Positions 1-5,668 of a stretch of 6,996 nucleotides of DNA are shown piece by piece; the first letter of the stretch is position 1; every line of letters starts with the position of its first letter. Source of the stretch: Candidatus Didemnitutus sp. (GTDB lineage: Bacteria > Verrucomicrobiota > Verrucomicrobiia > Opitutales > Opitutaceae); the NCBI GenBank assembly GCA_030682505.1, contig JAUXOH010000004.1, positions 1 to 6,996 of the forward strand. The letters are read 5' to 3'. Made by a program: the position numbers and the translations under genes. The notes under the pieces were generated by a model. It saw only the letters and a list, made by a program, of their open reading frames with translations. It searched no databases and had not been told where the DNA came from.

Positions 1-1
1 C

Positions 2-850
2 GAGGGCCTCGCCCGCTTCCGCGCCAACTTCCTCTACAACCACTGGGGCCAGGCCGCCGTCATGCGCCAGATCCCGGCCAAGATCCTGTCCTTCGACCAG
101 CTCAACCTTCCCGCGGCGCTCAAGAAACTCTGCCACCTCGACCAGGGCCTTGTCGTCGTCACCGGCCCCACCGGTTCCGGCAAGTCGACCACGCTCGCGG
201 CGATGATCGACTACATCAACGACAACCTCGCACGCCACATCATCACGATCGAGGACCCGATCGAGTTCGTCCACCCCTGCAAGATGAGCACCATCGTGCA
301 CCGCGAGGTGGGCGAACACACCGAGACCTTCGGCGCCGCGCTCAAGGGCGCCATGCGCCACGACCCCGACATCCTTCTCCTCGGCGAGATGCGCGAGATG
401 GAGACGATCAAGCTCGCGCTCTCCTGCGCCTCGATGGGCATGCTCGTCTTCGGCACGCTGCACACCAACAACGCCCCGAAGACCGTCGACCGCATCATCA
501 ACACCTTCCCCGCCGAGGAGCAGAACCAGGTGCGCGTCATGCTCGCCGGCTGCCTCGCCGGCGTCGTCGCCCAGTTGCTCTGCAAGAAGGTGCCGAAGGG
601 CCGCGTCGCCGTGCATGAAATCCTGCTCCAGCACGAGGCGCTGCCCAACACGATCCGCTCCGGTCAGATCGCCAACATCCGCGGCATCATCGAAAACGGC
701 AAAGAGGAGGGCATGATCACGATGGACAACAGCCTCATGGCGCGCGTGAAGGACGGCACCGTCGATGCCAAGGAAGCGTACATGAAGGGCTCCAACAAGG
801 CCCTCTTCGCTCCCCTCCTTAAACCCGGCGACCTCGACGGCGGGCACTAG
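2..850 (+). CDS. pilT: Type IV pilus twitching-motility ATPase, PilT/PilU family (5'-truncated by window edge)
   Basis: This is a hexameric secretion-type ATPase that powers pilus retraction at the inner-membrane base of type IV pili. The frame is open from base 2, and the first residues (GLARFRANF) already match the interior of PilT, so roughly the first quarter of the protein lies outside the window; the first in-window ATG (62) is not the start. Numbering from base 2, I see Walker A GPTGSGKST (55-63), the Asp box ITIEDPIEF (81-89), Walker B DPDILLLGEMRE (121-132) and the His box GTLHTNNAPKT (151-161), all intact. The region equivalent to the PilT AIRNLIRE motif reads ALPNTIRS (about 213-220), and the tail GMITMDNSL resembles both PilT and PilU. 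Family assignment is firm; PilT versus PilU or another paralogue is not settled. No pilus partner gene is visible downstream. Confidence 0.87.
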   Translation, partial: EGLARFRANFLYNHWGQAAVMRQIPAKILSFDQLNLPAALKKLCHLDQGLVVVTGPTGSGKSTTLAAMIDYINDNLARHIITIEDPIEFVHPCKMSTIVHREVGEHTETFGAALKGAMRHDPDILLLGEMREMETIKLALSCASMGMLVFGTLHTNNAPKTVDRIINTFPAEEQNQVRVMLAGCLAGVVAQLLCKKVPKGRVAVHEILLQHEALPNTIRSGQIANIRGIIENGKEEGMITMDNSLMARVKDGTVDAKEAYMKGSNKALFAPLLKPGDLDGGH

Positions 851-852
851 GC

Positions 853-895
853 CCGGCGTAGCGCGCCGGACATTTCAAATCTCAGGTTTGAGATT
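853..895 (+). terminator. Two tandem hairpins just after the pilT stop, possible 3' end structure
   Basis: CCGGCG (853-858) pairs with CGCCGG (864-869) around a 5-nt loop. AATCTCA (878-884) pairs with TGAGATT (889-895) around GGTT. The first hairpin begins two bases after the TAG. Neither is followed by a clear T-run, so this may be a weak or factor-assisted terminator or an mRNA 3' stabiliser rather than a canonical intrinsic terminator. Confidence 0.35.
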
Positions 896-900
896 CCAGA

Positions 901-913
901 TTGGTGTCACCAA
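901..913. promoter_or_regulatory. 13-bp palindrome upstream of the toxin-antitoxin module
   Basis: TTGGTG (901-906) and CACCAA (908-913) form a perfect inverted repeat around a single T. Type II antitoxin complexes commonly autoregulate by binding palindromes, so this is an operator candidate. However, it lies about 105 bp before the antitoxin start, further than usual, and the antitoxin has no DNA-binding domain that I can recognise. A weak promoter-like pair nearer the gene (TTGTCC at 982, TTAGAT at 1003, spacer 15) has no palindrome over it. Confidence 0.22.
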
Positions 914-1018
914 CTCGGCAGGAGGGCGGGATCGCTGATCTCGCCATGCGGCAGGAGGAGATTCACGCCTCGTTTTTCAGATTGTCCGCCACTTTAACTT
1001 GGTTAGATTTCCATCCAG

Positions 1019-1219
1019 ATGACCAAGCTCGCGCAGATTCAGGAAGCGATCCTTCAGCTTGGGCCCGAGGAGCAGCAACAGCTGCGACACTGGCTGCTGG
1101 ACGAGGAAAGTCCTGAAATGTTGGCCGCAGTCGATCAAGGCCTGCGCTCGCTGGTCGAAGAACCCACCACCCCGGTCACCGAACTCCGTCGGAAGATCAA
1201 GGGATGGACTACAAGGTAG
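1019..1219 (+). CDS. Putative antitoxin of a RelE/ParE-type type II toxin-antitoxin module
   Basis: This is a 66-residue acidic protein expected to bind and neutralise the toxin encoded immediately downstream. The N-terminal half (residues 1-30) looks like a helical segment of the kind found in many small antitoxins: AQIQEAILQLGPEEQQQL followed by RHWLLDE. The second half carries LAAVDQGLRSLVEE and a basic tail ending RRKIKGWTTR, matching the pattern of ParE partners in which a helical C-terminus wraps the toxin. Its last 16 bases overlap the toxin's first codons (1204-1219) in another frame, which indicates translational coupling. The ATG at 1019 is preferred because it gives a complete compact protein; no good ribosome binding site is seen. 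The assignment rests largely on gene order; I do not recognise a named antitoxin subfamily. Confidence 0.72.
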   Translation: MTKLAQIQEAILQLGPEEQQQLRHWLLDEESPEMLAAVDQGLRSLVEEPTTPVTELRRKIKGWTTR

Positions 1220-1506
1220 TTTATACCGCCCAGGTCGAACGCGACCTCTCCGACATCGTTTCTTTCCTGGCCGCAAAAAATCCGGCCGCGGCGGAAAAAA
1301 CGGGGCATGCCTTGCTCGATGCCGCCGAATCGCTCGGCTCCCTGCCCTACCGCGGTCCGGTGATGAAGGGTCGCCCAAGTCTGCGCAAGTTTCCGCATCT
1401 GCCGTATCACATCATCATCTATCAGGTGGACGAACCGGCCCGACTCGTCGAAATCCTGCGCATCTGGGATGGCCGCCGGAATCCCCACCTCTTCCTGTTG
1501 CCTTGA
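1204..1506 (+). CDS. RelE/ParE superfamily toxin
   Basis: This 100-residue protein has the typical length and motif order of the RelE/ParE fold: an N-terminal strand (YKVVYTAQVERDL), two helices (DIVSFLAAKNPAAAEKTG and ALLDAAESLGSLP), then strands with PSLRKFPHLPYHIIIYQVD, and the final strand VEILRIWDGRRNP with the basic terminal residues typical of the family. RelE members cleave ribosome-bound mRNA and ParE members poison gyrase; the sequence does not settle which applies. Helix spacing and the RGP..KG..LRKF segment look closer to the ParE-like group of plasmid-stabilisation proteins. The start ATG overlaps the antitoxin end by 16 bases, so expression is probably coupled. The gene is convergent with the cysteine-cluster gene at 1691-1957. 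The 184-bp gap between them holds no supported gene. Confidence 0.87.
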   Translation: MDYKVVYTAQVERDLSDIVSFLAAKNPAAAEKTGHALLDAAESLGSLPYRGPVMKGRPSLRKFPHLPYHIIIYQVDEPARLVEILRIWDGRRNPHLFLLP

Positions 1507-1690
1507 TCGCCGCGCGTCGTGCCGCCCAGGGTCACGGCCTCGGGCTGCACCGCCCGCTTCGAACGGATGGCCGGCGCCGAAAGTTCGGTGAAAACGGTCA
1601 CCATCGTCGGCAGGGCGTTGGAGTTGTTCATTCCAGATCAAAACCCGCCCACCAAAAAAACCGGCAACTCCGATGTGATTTTTCGCTGCC

Positions 1691-1957
1691 TCATCCGCCC
1701 GGCCGGGTCGCCACCTCCAAATCCGTCAAATGCGCCATGGCCTCATCCCGCGACAACCCACACATGCTCTCAGCAGGTCGCAGGCTCGCGCAAAACGCCG
1801 GCCGCTCCGGTTTCCCGAACAACGCGCAGCGCAGATCCGGCAGCAACTGCACGCAGGGAATCCCCGCCGGCTTGCCGTGCGGCATGCCGGGAATCGGCGA
1901 CGTGATCGAGGGCGCGATGCAACACGCTCCGCAGTGAGACCGGCATTCCACCTGCAA
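1691..1957 (-). CDS. YkgJ-family cysteine-cluster protein (putative Zn/Fe-binding)
   Basis: This 88-residue protein belongs to the YkgJ family, small proteins thought to bind zinc or iron through conserved cysteines; their biochemical role is poorly defined. Eight cysteines are visible at residues 5, 9, 12, 13, 35, 44, 56 and 66, with the signature CRSHCGACCIAPSI followed by the family-typical SPIPGMPHGKPAGIPCVQL. Length matches small stand-alone members. No ATG lies in frame between the upstream stop (near 2012) and the cysteine motif, so the start must be TTG at 1957 or GTG at 1951; TTG is given here because both leave the motif complete. The gene is divergent from the thioesterase gene across a 104-bp gap that contains a palindromic repeat. 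I infer a cytoplasmic location because no signal peptide is visible. Confidence 0.83.
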   Translation of the reverse strand: MQVECRSHCGACCIAPSITSPIPGMPHGKPAGIPCVQLLPDLRCALFGKPERPAFCASLRPAESMCGLSRDEAMAHLTDLEVATRPGG

Positions 1958-2018
1958 GGCATTGCCCGCGGAAATCCGGGATGTCCACGAATGAGTGTGG
2001 CCCGCGGTCGCTCATTTT

Positions 2019-2046
2019 ATCCGTGAGTATCCGCGAATTCCGTGGT
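2019..2046 (-). repeat. Intergenic CCACGGAT-type repeat, copy 1 (inverted relative to copy 2)
   Basis: Read on the minus strand, this 28-bp stretch matches 5641-5668 on the plus strand at 24 of 28 positions, including ACCACGGA at one end and CACGGAT at the other. The surrounding DNA can also fold: CCACG (1985-1989) pairs with CGTGG (2041-2045), extended by AAT/ATT across one bulged C, and ATGAG (1991-1995) pairs with CTCAT (2011-2015). It lies between the divergent YkgJ-type and thioesterase genes, close to both starts. Confidence 0.7.
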
Positions 2047-2061
2047 CAATAGCCTGCCGCG

Positions 2062-2527
2062 ATGAGCCACCTCGTTCCCGACAGTCTCTCCGCCGCCGGT
2101 CTCGAAGCGTTCCTGCGAGAAAAAATCCCGCTCACCCGCGCCATGGAGCTGCAGGTGGCCGAAAGCAGCGCGCAGCGGCTCGTACTCGAGGCGCCGCTGG
2201 AGCCGAACCGGAACCATCTCGGCACCGCCTTCGGCGGTTCGCTGCAAACCCTCCCCACCCTCGCGTGCTACGGCACCCTCTATGGTGCTGCACGAGGCCG
2301 GACTCGACGGCCACGTGGTCGTGAAGCGCAGCCAAGTCCACTATCGGACGCCGGTCACCGGCCCGTTGCGCGCCGTGTGCGAGCGCCCGTCGGCCACCGC
2401 CCGGGCGGAGTTCCTCGCCGATTTGCAACGCCACCGAAAGGCCCGCATGGAACTGAACGCCATCGTCGAAGGCACCGATGGCAAACCCGCCGTCGAATTC
2501 ACCGGGACGTTCGTGGCGCTGCTGTAG
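2062..2527 (+). pseudogene. YiiD C-terminal-type thioesterase domain protein, interrupted by a frameshift near 2281
   Basis: Two adjacent frames together give one protein of the hotdog-fold putative thioesterase family (YiiD_C type). Frame 1 from ATG 2062 encodes the N-terminal part: LEAFLREKIPLTRAMEL, then LEAPLEPNRNHLGTAFGGSL, the typical N.N..GTAFGGSL signature. At about 2281 the homology jumps to frame 2, which continues MVLHEAGLDGHVVVKRSQV, HYRTPVTGPLRAVCERP and FTGTFVALL to the stop at 2525-2527. By comparison with the family pattern, one codon is incomplete at the junction, consistent with loss of two bases. No slippery heptamer is evident, so programmed frameshifting is unlikely. It could be a recent pseudogene or an assembly error. 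The codon pattern of both halves is unremarkable, which suggests recent damage if real. The long continuation of frame 1 to 3348 is an artefact of the shift. No ribosome binding site is seen before 2062. Confidence 0.8.
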
Positions 2528-2556
2528 GACGCGTGGCGCCAAGCGGGAAGGGCAAC

Positions 2557-2928
2557 TCAGATGTGTTTCGAGTCGGCTTCGTCCTTCTTCACGTAGCCGC
2601 TTTCCTGCCGCTCGTGGTTCACCTGGTTCTTCTTCAAGTAGGCTTGGTAAACATCGTCGGCCGTCATGCCGAGCGTCTGCGCCAGCGACACGAGAAAATG
2701 GAACAGATCCACGACTTCGACCTTCGCGTTCTGCTCGTCAAACTTCTGGTATTTCGCCCACCACTTCCACGGCACGCTATCAATCAGCTCGGCGGTCTCC
2801 TGCTGCATGGCGCGGGTGTAATTGAGGATCCATTGGGTCTTTTCCTCGTCCGTGGCCGGCGGCAGATTAACCCCAATGCGCTTATTCAGCGCATCTTGCA
2901 TGCGAAAGATCTCCTCGAATTTGTCCAT
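2557..2928 (-). CDS. Dimeric-type dUTP diphosphatase (dUTPase_2 / all-alpha NTP pyrophosphatase)
   Basis: This enzyme hydrolyses dUTP to dUMP and pyrophosphate, keeping uracil out of DNA and supplying dUMP for thymidylate synthesis. It belongs to the all-alpha MazG-like superfamily, not the common trimeric beta-barrel Dut family. From ATG 2928 the protein has 123 residues. The metal-binding motifs are E44xxE47 within QQETAELIDSVPWKWW and E71xxD74 within VEVVDLFHFLVS. The C-terminal KKNQVNHERQESGY (99-112) matches the substrate-binding end of the family. The frame extends upstream to a TTG at 2964, but MDKFEEIFRMQ is the expected family N-terminus, so 2928 is chosen. It is convergent with the thioesterase gene (29-bp gap) and divergent from the RGG-rich gene. 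It is short for the family but complete in motifs. Confidence 0.88.
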   Translation of the reverse strand: MDKFEEIFRMQDALNKRIGVNLPPATDEEKTQWILNYTRAMQQETAELIDSVPWKWWAKYQKFDEQNAKVEVVDLFHFLVSLAQTLGMTADDVYQAYLKKNQVNHERQESGYVKKDEADSKHI

Positions 2929-3039
2929 GAAGGGCAGCGTGGGCAGACCGGTTCCGGGTGGCAAGCCCGCGGCCCGGGGATTTTGCAGTTGCGGCAGGAG
3001 TGGGTATTCTCGACGGTGTCAGCCTTATTGCCACCGTTC

Positions 3040-3128
3040 CACTGCGCTTCCCGCAGTGCTGAGACCGCCCTCAATGCGGGCTCCGGTCGGCTCAACCCAT
3101 ACGCCGCCGGCTTTTCGGCAGGCGTTTT
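3040..3128 (+). promoter_or_regulatory. Possible structured leader with terminator-like hairpin before the RGG-rich gene
   Basis: Three foldable segments lie in the 215-bp gap upstream of 3144. CACTGCG (3040-3046) pairs with CGCAGTG (3052-3058). CCCGCA (3050-3055) can instead pair with TGCGGG (3075-3080), supported by TGAG (3060-3063) with CTCA (3070-3073), so these two folds exclude each other. CGCCGCCG (3102-3109) pairs with CGGC (3116-3119) and GGCG (3121-3124) around one bulged A and is followed by TTTT (3125-3128), 15 bases before the start codon. This resembles an attenuator, but hairpins arise easily in GC-rich DNA and the T-run is short. A weak promoter-like pair is TTGCAG at 2983 and TATTCT at 3005. 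Confidence 0.35.
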
Positions 3129-3143
3129 CAACCAAGAAGATAC

Positions 3144-4199
3144 ATGTCCTCCACAGAATCGTCCGGCGCCCCCACCGAAGGCACCGCGACCACGCCAGCA
3201 GACGCCACGAGCGCGCCGGCATCCTCGTTCGGTAACACCCGCGGATCAGGTCTGGCCCGCGGCAAACGCCCCAGCGCCCCAGCGGCCCCCGCTGAACCTG
3301 CTGCGTTCGCCAACGCCACCTACCAACCGACCTCGATCGAAATCGTGACCGCTCCCCGCGAATACGAAAATCCGTTCGCCCCGGCCACCCCGAAGCCCAC
3401 GCCTCAAGCCGTCGCTCCTGCCGCCCCCGCGGCCCCCGCCCCCAAACCCTTCGTGCCCGCTCCCAAACCCTTTGTGTCGGCTCCCGCCGCCGCTCCGGCT
3501 TCGGAAGAACTGTTTCCGCTCGAAGGCCAACCCGCCGCTCCCCAAGCCCCGGCCCCGGCCCCGGCCGAGGCGGAAGAGAAGGCGGAACTCAACATCCTCC
3601 CCCCGGAACGGCCCAAGGTTATTCCGACCCAAACGTGGGAGAACGACAATTTTCGCCCCACGCGCGAAACCCGCACAGATCGCCCCCGTCGCGACGAACG
3701 CCCCAGCGGCGGACGCCCTTCCAATGATCGTCGTGAACAACCGCGCGATCCCCGCGACGAGCCGCAAGGCGACGCGCCGGTCCGTCCGGAACGTTTCGAG
3801 CAACGCCGCGAAGAGCGCACGCCGCGCCCGGAGCGCATCGTCGCGCCCCAGAAATCGGGTGGCTTCTTCGGTTGGCTGAAGTCTCTCTTCGGCGGCGCAC
3901 CCGCCGCCAAGCCCTCCACCGAACAACCCCAGCACGGCGGCCAGCGCGATGATGATCGCGGTGGTCATCGCCGGCACCGCGGCGGTCGAGGTCGCAGCCA
4001 ATACCGTCAAGGGGGCGGCGGCGGCGAACAATCCTCGGGCGGCGAAGGTCGCAACCAAGGGGGCGGCGAGCAAGGCGGTCAGCCCGGTGGCCGTGACGGC
4101 TATCGTCGTCGCGGCGGTCGTGGTCGTGGCCGCGGTGGCTACGGCGGCGGCGACAATCGCGGCGGTGGCGGTGGCGGTGGCGGCCATCCCCAAAGCTAG
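3144..4199 (+). CDS. Intrinsically disordered Pro/Ala- and RGG-rich protein, possible RNA-binding protein
   Basis: This 351-residue protein has no recognised globular domain. Order along the chain: a Ser/Thr/Ala-rich start (1-40); a Pro/Ala-rich stretch (42-145) with a tandem APKPFV(P/S) heptad at 99-112; an acidic patch EAEEKAEL (142-149); a charged Arg/Asp/Glu/Pro region (171-231); a short hydrophobic amphipathic segment GGFFGWLKSLFGG (239-251); and an Arg/Gly C-terminus (265-351) with RRRGGRGRGRGGYGGG and a final poly-Gly run. RGG and RGRG tracts bind RNA in many proteins, so RNA binding or condensate formation is a reasonable inference, not shown. The FFGWLKSLFGG segment could dock to a membrane or partner. 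No signal peptide is seen, so it is probably cytoplasmic. The start at 3144 is preceded by AAGAAG, a weak ribosome binding site. It ends at a strong terminator and so is probably monocistronic. A long antisense frame here is a composition shadow. Confidence 0.8.
   Translation: MSSTESSGAPTEGTATTPADATSAPASSFGNTRGSGLARGKRPSAPAAPAEPAAFANATYQPTSIEIVTAPREYENPFAPATPKPTPQAVAPAAPAAPAPKPFVPAPKPFVSAPAAAPASEELFPLEGQPAAPQAPAPAPAEAEEKAELNILPPERPKVIPTQTWENDNFRPTRETRTDRPRRDERPSGGRPSNDRREQPRDPRDEPQGDAPVRPERFEQRREERTPRPERIVAPQKSGGFFGWLKSLFGGAPAAKPSTEQPQHGGQRDDDRGGHRRHRGGRGRSQYRQGGGGGEQSSGGEGRNQGGGEQGGQPGGRDGYRRRGGRGRGRGGYGGGDNRGGGGGGGGHPQS
3438..3479 (+). repeat. Two-copy 21-bp in-frame tandem repeat in the RGG-rich gene
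   Basis: The 21-bp unit encodes APKPFVP (3438-3458) then APKPFVS (3459-3479). The copies differ by a few substitutions, some of them silent. A hexanucleotide CCCCGG run (about 3546-3565) encoding alternating Ala-Pro lies 70 bp further on. Such short repeats suggest the disordered linker changes length by slippage. Confidence 0.7.
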
Positions 4200-4223
4200 G
4201 CCCGGCTTTCGTTTTTCTCCTTC

Positions 4224-4253
4224 AGGCGTCCGCTTCGGCGGGCGCCTTTTTTT
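4224..4253 (+). terminator. Rho-independent terminator of the RGG-rich gene
   Basis: AGGCGTCCGC (4224-4233) pairs over ten positions, including one T-G wobble, with GCGGGCGCCT (4238-4247) around a TTCG tetraloop. The last stem T starts a run of seven T (4247-4253). It lies 25 bases after the stop codon at 4199 and separates this transcript from the MurA-family gene at 4338. Confidence 0.93.
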
Positions 4254-4337
4254 GTCGCATCACGACGCCGAATAGGACGAGGTTCATCCCACTCCTTTTC
4301 GGGCTTCGATTCCTGTTCGCGCTCCCCCCTTCGACTC

Positions 4338-5627
4338 ATGGCTGACCTCATCGTTCACGGCGGCAAACCCCTCAGCGGCACCATCACGCCGTCGGGCAAC
4401 AAAAACTCCGTCCTGCCCATTCTCTGCGCCACCCTGCTCACCGACGACAAGGTCACGCTCACGAACGTGCCGCATATCACCGACGTGGAAAAACTCGTCG
4501 GCTTCTTCGTCGAACAGGGTTCCCGGATCAACTGGGACCGCGGGGGCGGCCGGATGGAAATCGATCATTCCCGTTTTGATGCCGCCCGGCTCGGTGGCGA
4601 GTTGCCCTCCGGCATGCGGTCCTCGGTGTTGCTCTTCGCACCGCTGCTGCAACGGATGAAGAAACTCGTGTTGCCCACCAATGCCAAGGGCTGCTCCCTC
4701 GGCATCCGCGAACTCGATCCGCACCTCGAGATTCTCGAAAAGCTCGGCGCCACCATCTCGCGCGGCCGCCAGCTCACCATGCGCCTGACGGGCTCCTTCC
4801 AAGGCGCGCGCCACTGGCCGGACTACATGTCCGTCACCGCCACGGAGAATTTTGTCATGGCCGCCGTGCTCGGCCACGGGGAGTCGGTCCTGATCAACGC
4901 CGCGAGCGAGCCGCACGTGCAGGACCTCTGCGCCGTGCTGGCCAAGATGGGCGCCAAGCTCGAGGGCATCGGCACCAGCATGATCACGGTGCACGGCGTG
5001 AAGAAACTGCGCGGAGGGACCTTCGCGATCAACACCGACCACCACGAGGTCGTCACCTTTCTCGCTCTCGGTGCCATCACCGGCGGCGAAGTGCGGGTCG
5101 AAAACTCCCTGCCGCATCACTTCGATCTCATCAACCGGTCCTTTGCCAAGCTCGGCGTGAAGATCGAATACGAGGGCACGACCGCCATCGTGCGCAAAAA
5201 ACAGAAACTTGTGATCGCCGAGCCGTTCACCGCAAACCTGCTGCCGAAAATCGAGGCCGCACCCTGGCCTTACTTCCCGGTCGATCTCCTCCCCTGCATG
5301 ATTGCCCTCGGGGTGCGCGCGGAGGGGACCTGCCTGTTTTGGAACAAGGTCTACGAAGGTGGCTTCACCTGGATGTCCGAACTCTCCAAGTTCGGCGCTC
5401 ACGTGCTCGTCAGCGATCCGCATCGCATCACCGTTTTCGGCGCCAAGCCCCTGCGCCCGGCCGAAGTCGAAGCCCCCTACATCATCCGCGCCGCCGTCGC
5501 CCTCTACATGGTCGCCGCCAGCATTCCCGGCCGGTCGGTTGTCAAGAACGCCGACACCATCCGCCGCGCTCACCCCAACTTTGTCGAGAACCTCCGCAGC
5601 ATCGGCGCTGACGTGGAATGGAAATGA
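4338..5627 (+). CDS. murA: MurA-family enolpyruvyl transferase (UDP-GlcNAc 1-carboxyvinyltransferase-like)
   Basis: MurA transfers enolpyruvate from PEP to UDP-GlcNAc, the first committed step of peptidoglycan synthesis, in the cytoplasm. The 429-residue length is normal. Retained landmarks are SGNKNS with K22 and N23, R94 (GMRSS), the loop Cys C119 and R124 in KGCSLGIRELDPH, D316 in FPVD, R384, and R410 near the C-terminus. C119 corresponds to E. coli C115, so fosfomycin sensitivity is predicted if it is the working enzyme. Three usually conserved positions differ by my alignment: the DRIE motif reads DHHE (234-237), E. coli R331 corresponds to G342, and D369 corresponds to I382. The C-terminal alignment is gap-free over 44 residues. 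It may be a lineage-specific MurA or a diverged paralogue with another substrate. It starts 84 bp after a strong terminator, so it has its own promoter, which I cannot place. No intrinsic terminator follows. Confidence 0.85.
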   Translation: MADLIVHGGKPLSGTITPSGNKNSVLPILCATLLTDDKVTLTNVPHITDVEKLVGFFVEQGSRINWDRGGGRMEIDHSRFDAARLGGELPSGMRSSVLLFAPLLQRMKKLVLPTNAKGCSLGIRELDPHLEILEKLGATISRGRQLTMRLTGSFQGARHWPDYMSVTATENFVMAAVLGHGESVLINAASEPHVQDLCAVLAKMGAKLEGIGTSMITVHGVKKLRGGTFAINTDHHEVVTFLALGAITGGEVRVENSLPHHFDLINRSFAKLGVKIEYEGTTAIVRKKQKLVIAEPFTANLLPKIEAAPWPYFPVDLLPCMIALGVRAEGTCLFWNKVYEGGFTWMSELSKFGAHVLVSDPHRITVFGAKPLRPAEVEAPYIIRAAVALYMVAASIPGRSVVKNADTIRRAHPNFVENLRSIGADVEWK

Positions 5628-5640
5628 TCCCCTCTCCTTC

Positions 5641-5668
5641 ACCACGGATTCCGCGGATAAACACGGAT
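5641..5668 (+). repeat. Intergenic CCACGGAT-type repeat, copy 2
   Basis: This copy lies 13 bases after the MurA-family stop and matches the inverted copy at 2019-2046 at 24 of 28 positions. It contains short CGGAT units (CACGGAT, GCGGAT, CACGGAT). ACCACGG (5641-5647) is mirrored by CCGTGGT (5742-5748), so the element may span 108 bp. Inside lie a CCGGG/CCCGG hairpin (5676-5688) and a GGCGG/CCGCC pair (5698-5702 with 5720-5724). An AT-rich TTAATTAATT stretch follows (5748-5757), just before ruvB. Confidence 0.7.

Noticed and set aside
901..1116. Plus-strand frame of 71 codons overlapping the antitoxin
   Set aside because: It overlaps the antitoxin in another frame and has no family features; the antitoxin frame is supported by its overlap with the toxin.
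1422..1631. Minus-strand frame beginning MNNSNALPTMVTVFTELSAP
   Set aside because: The first 45 residues look vaguely protein-like, but the rest runs antisense to the toxin gene and no family is recognisable. At most it is a remnant, so it is not called.
1663..1682. Short similarity GGCAACTCCGATGTG to GGCAACTCAGATGTG near 2551
   Set aside because: Only about 15-19 bases, and one copy overlaps the dUTPase C-terminal codons. This is likely chance.
1507..1690. Gap between the toxin and the cysteine-cluster gene
   Set aside because: Read in all frames, it shows no supported gene, RNA or clear terminator. A 7-bp GGAGTTG/CAACTCC inverted pair with a loop of nearly 40 bases is too weak to call.
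2528..3348. Continuation of the thioesterase frame 1 as one 428-codon gene
   Set aside because: After about 2281 it loses thioesterase homology and runs antisense to the dUTPase gene and into the RGG gene in a wrong frame. It exists only because of the frameshift.
3246..4193. Long antisense open frame (315 codons) opposite the RGG-rich gene
   Set aside because: Its product is Ala/Gly/Thr low-complexity mirroring the sense codons, and the sense strand has the terminator and a coherent start. It is a GC-composition shadow.
4284..5645. Antisense open frame (453 codons) opposite the MurA-family gene
   Set aside because: The sense frame has full MurA motifs. The antisense product is His/Gly/Asp-rich with no family features, typical of reversed high-GC3 codons.
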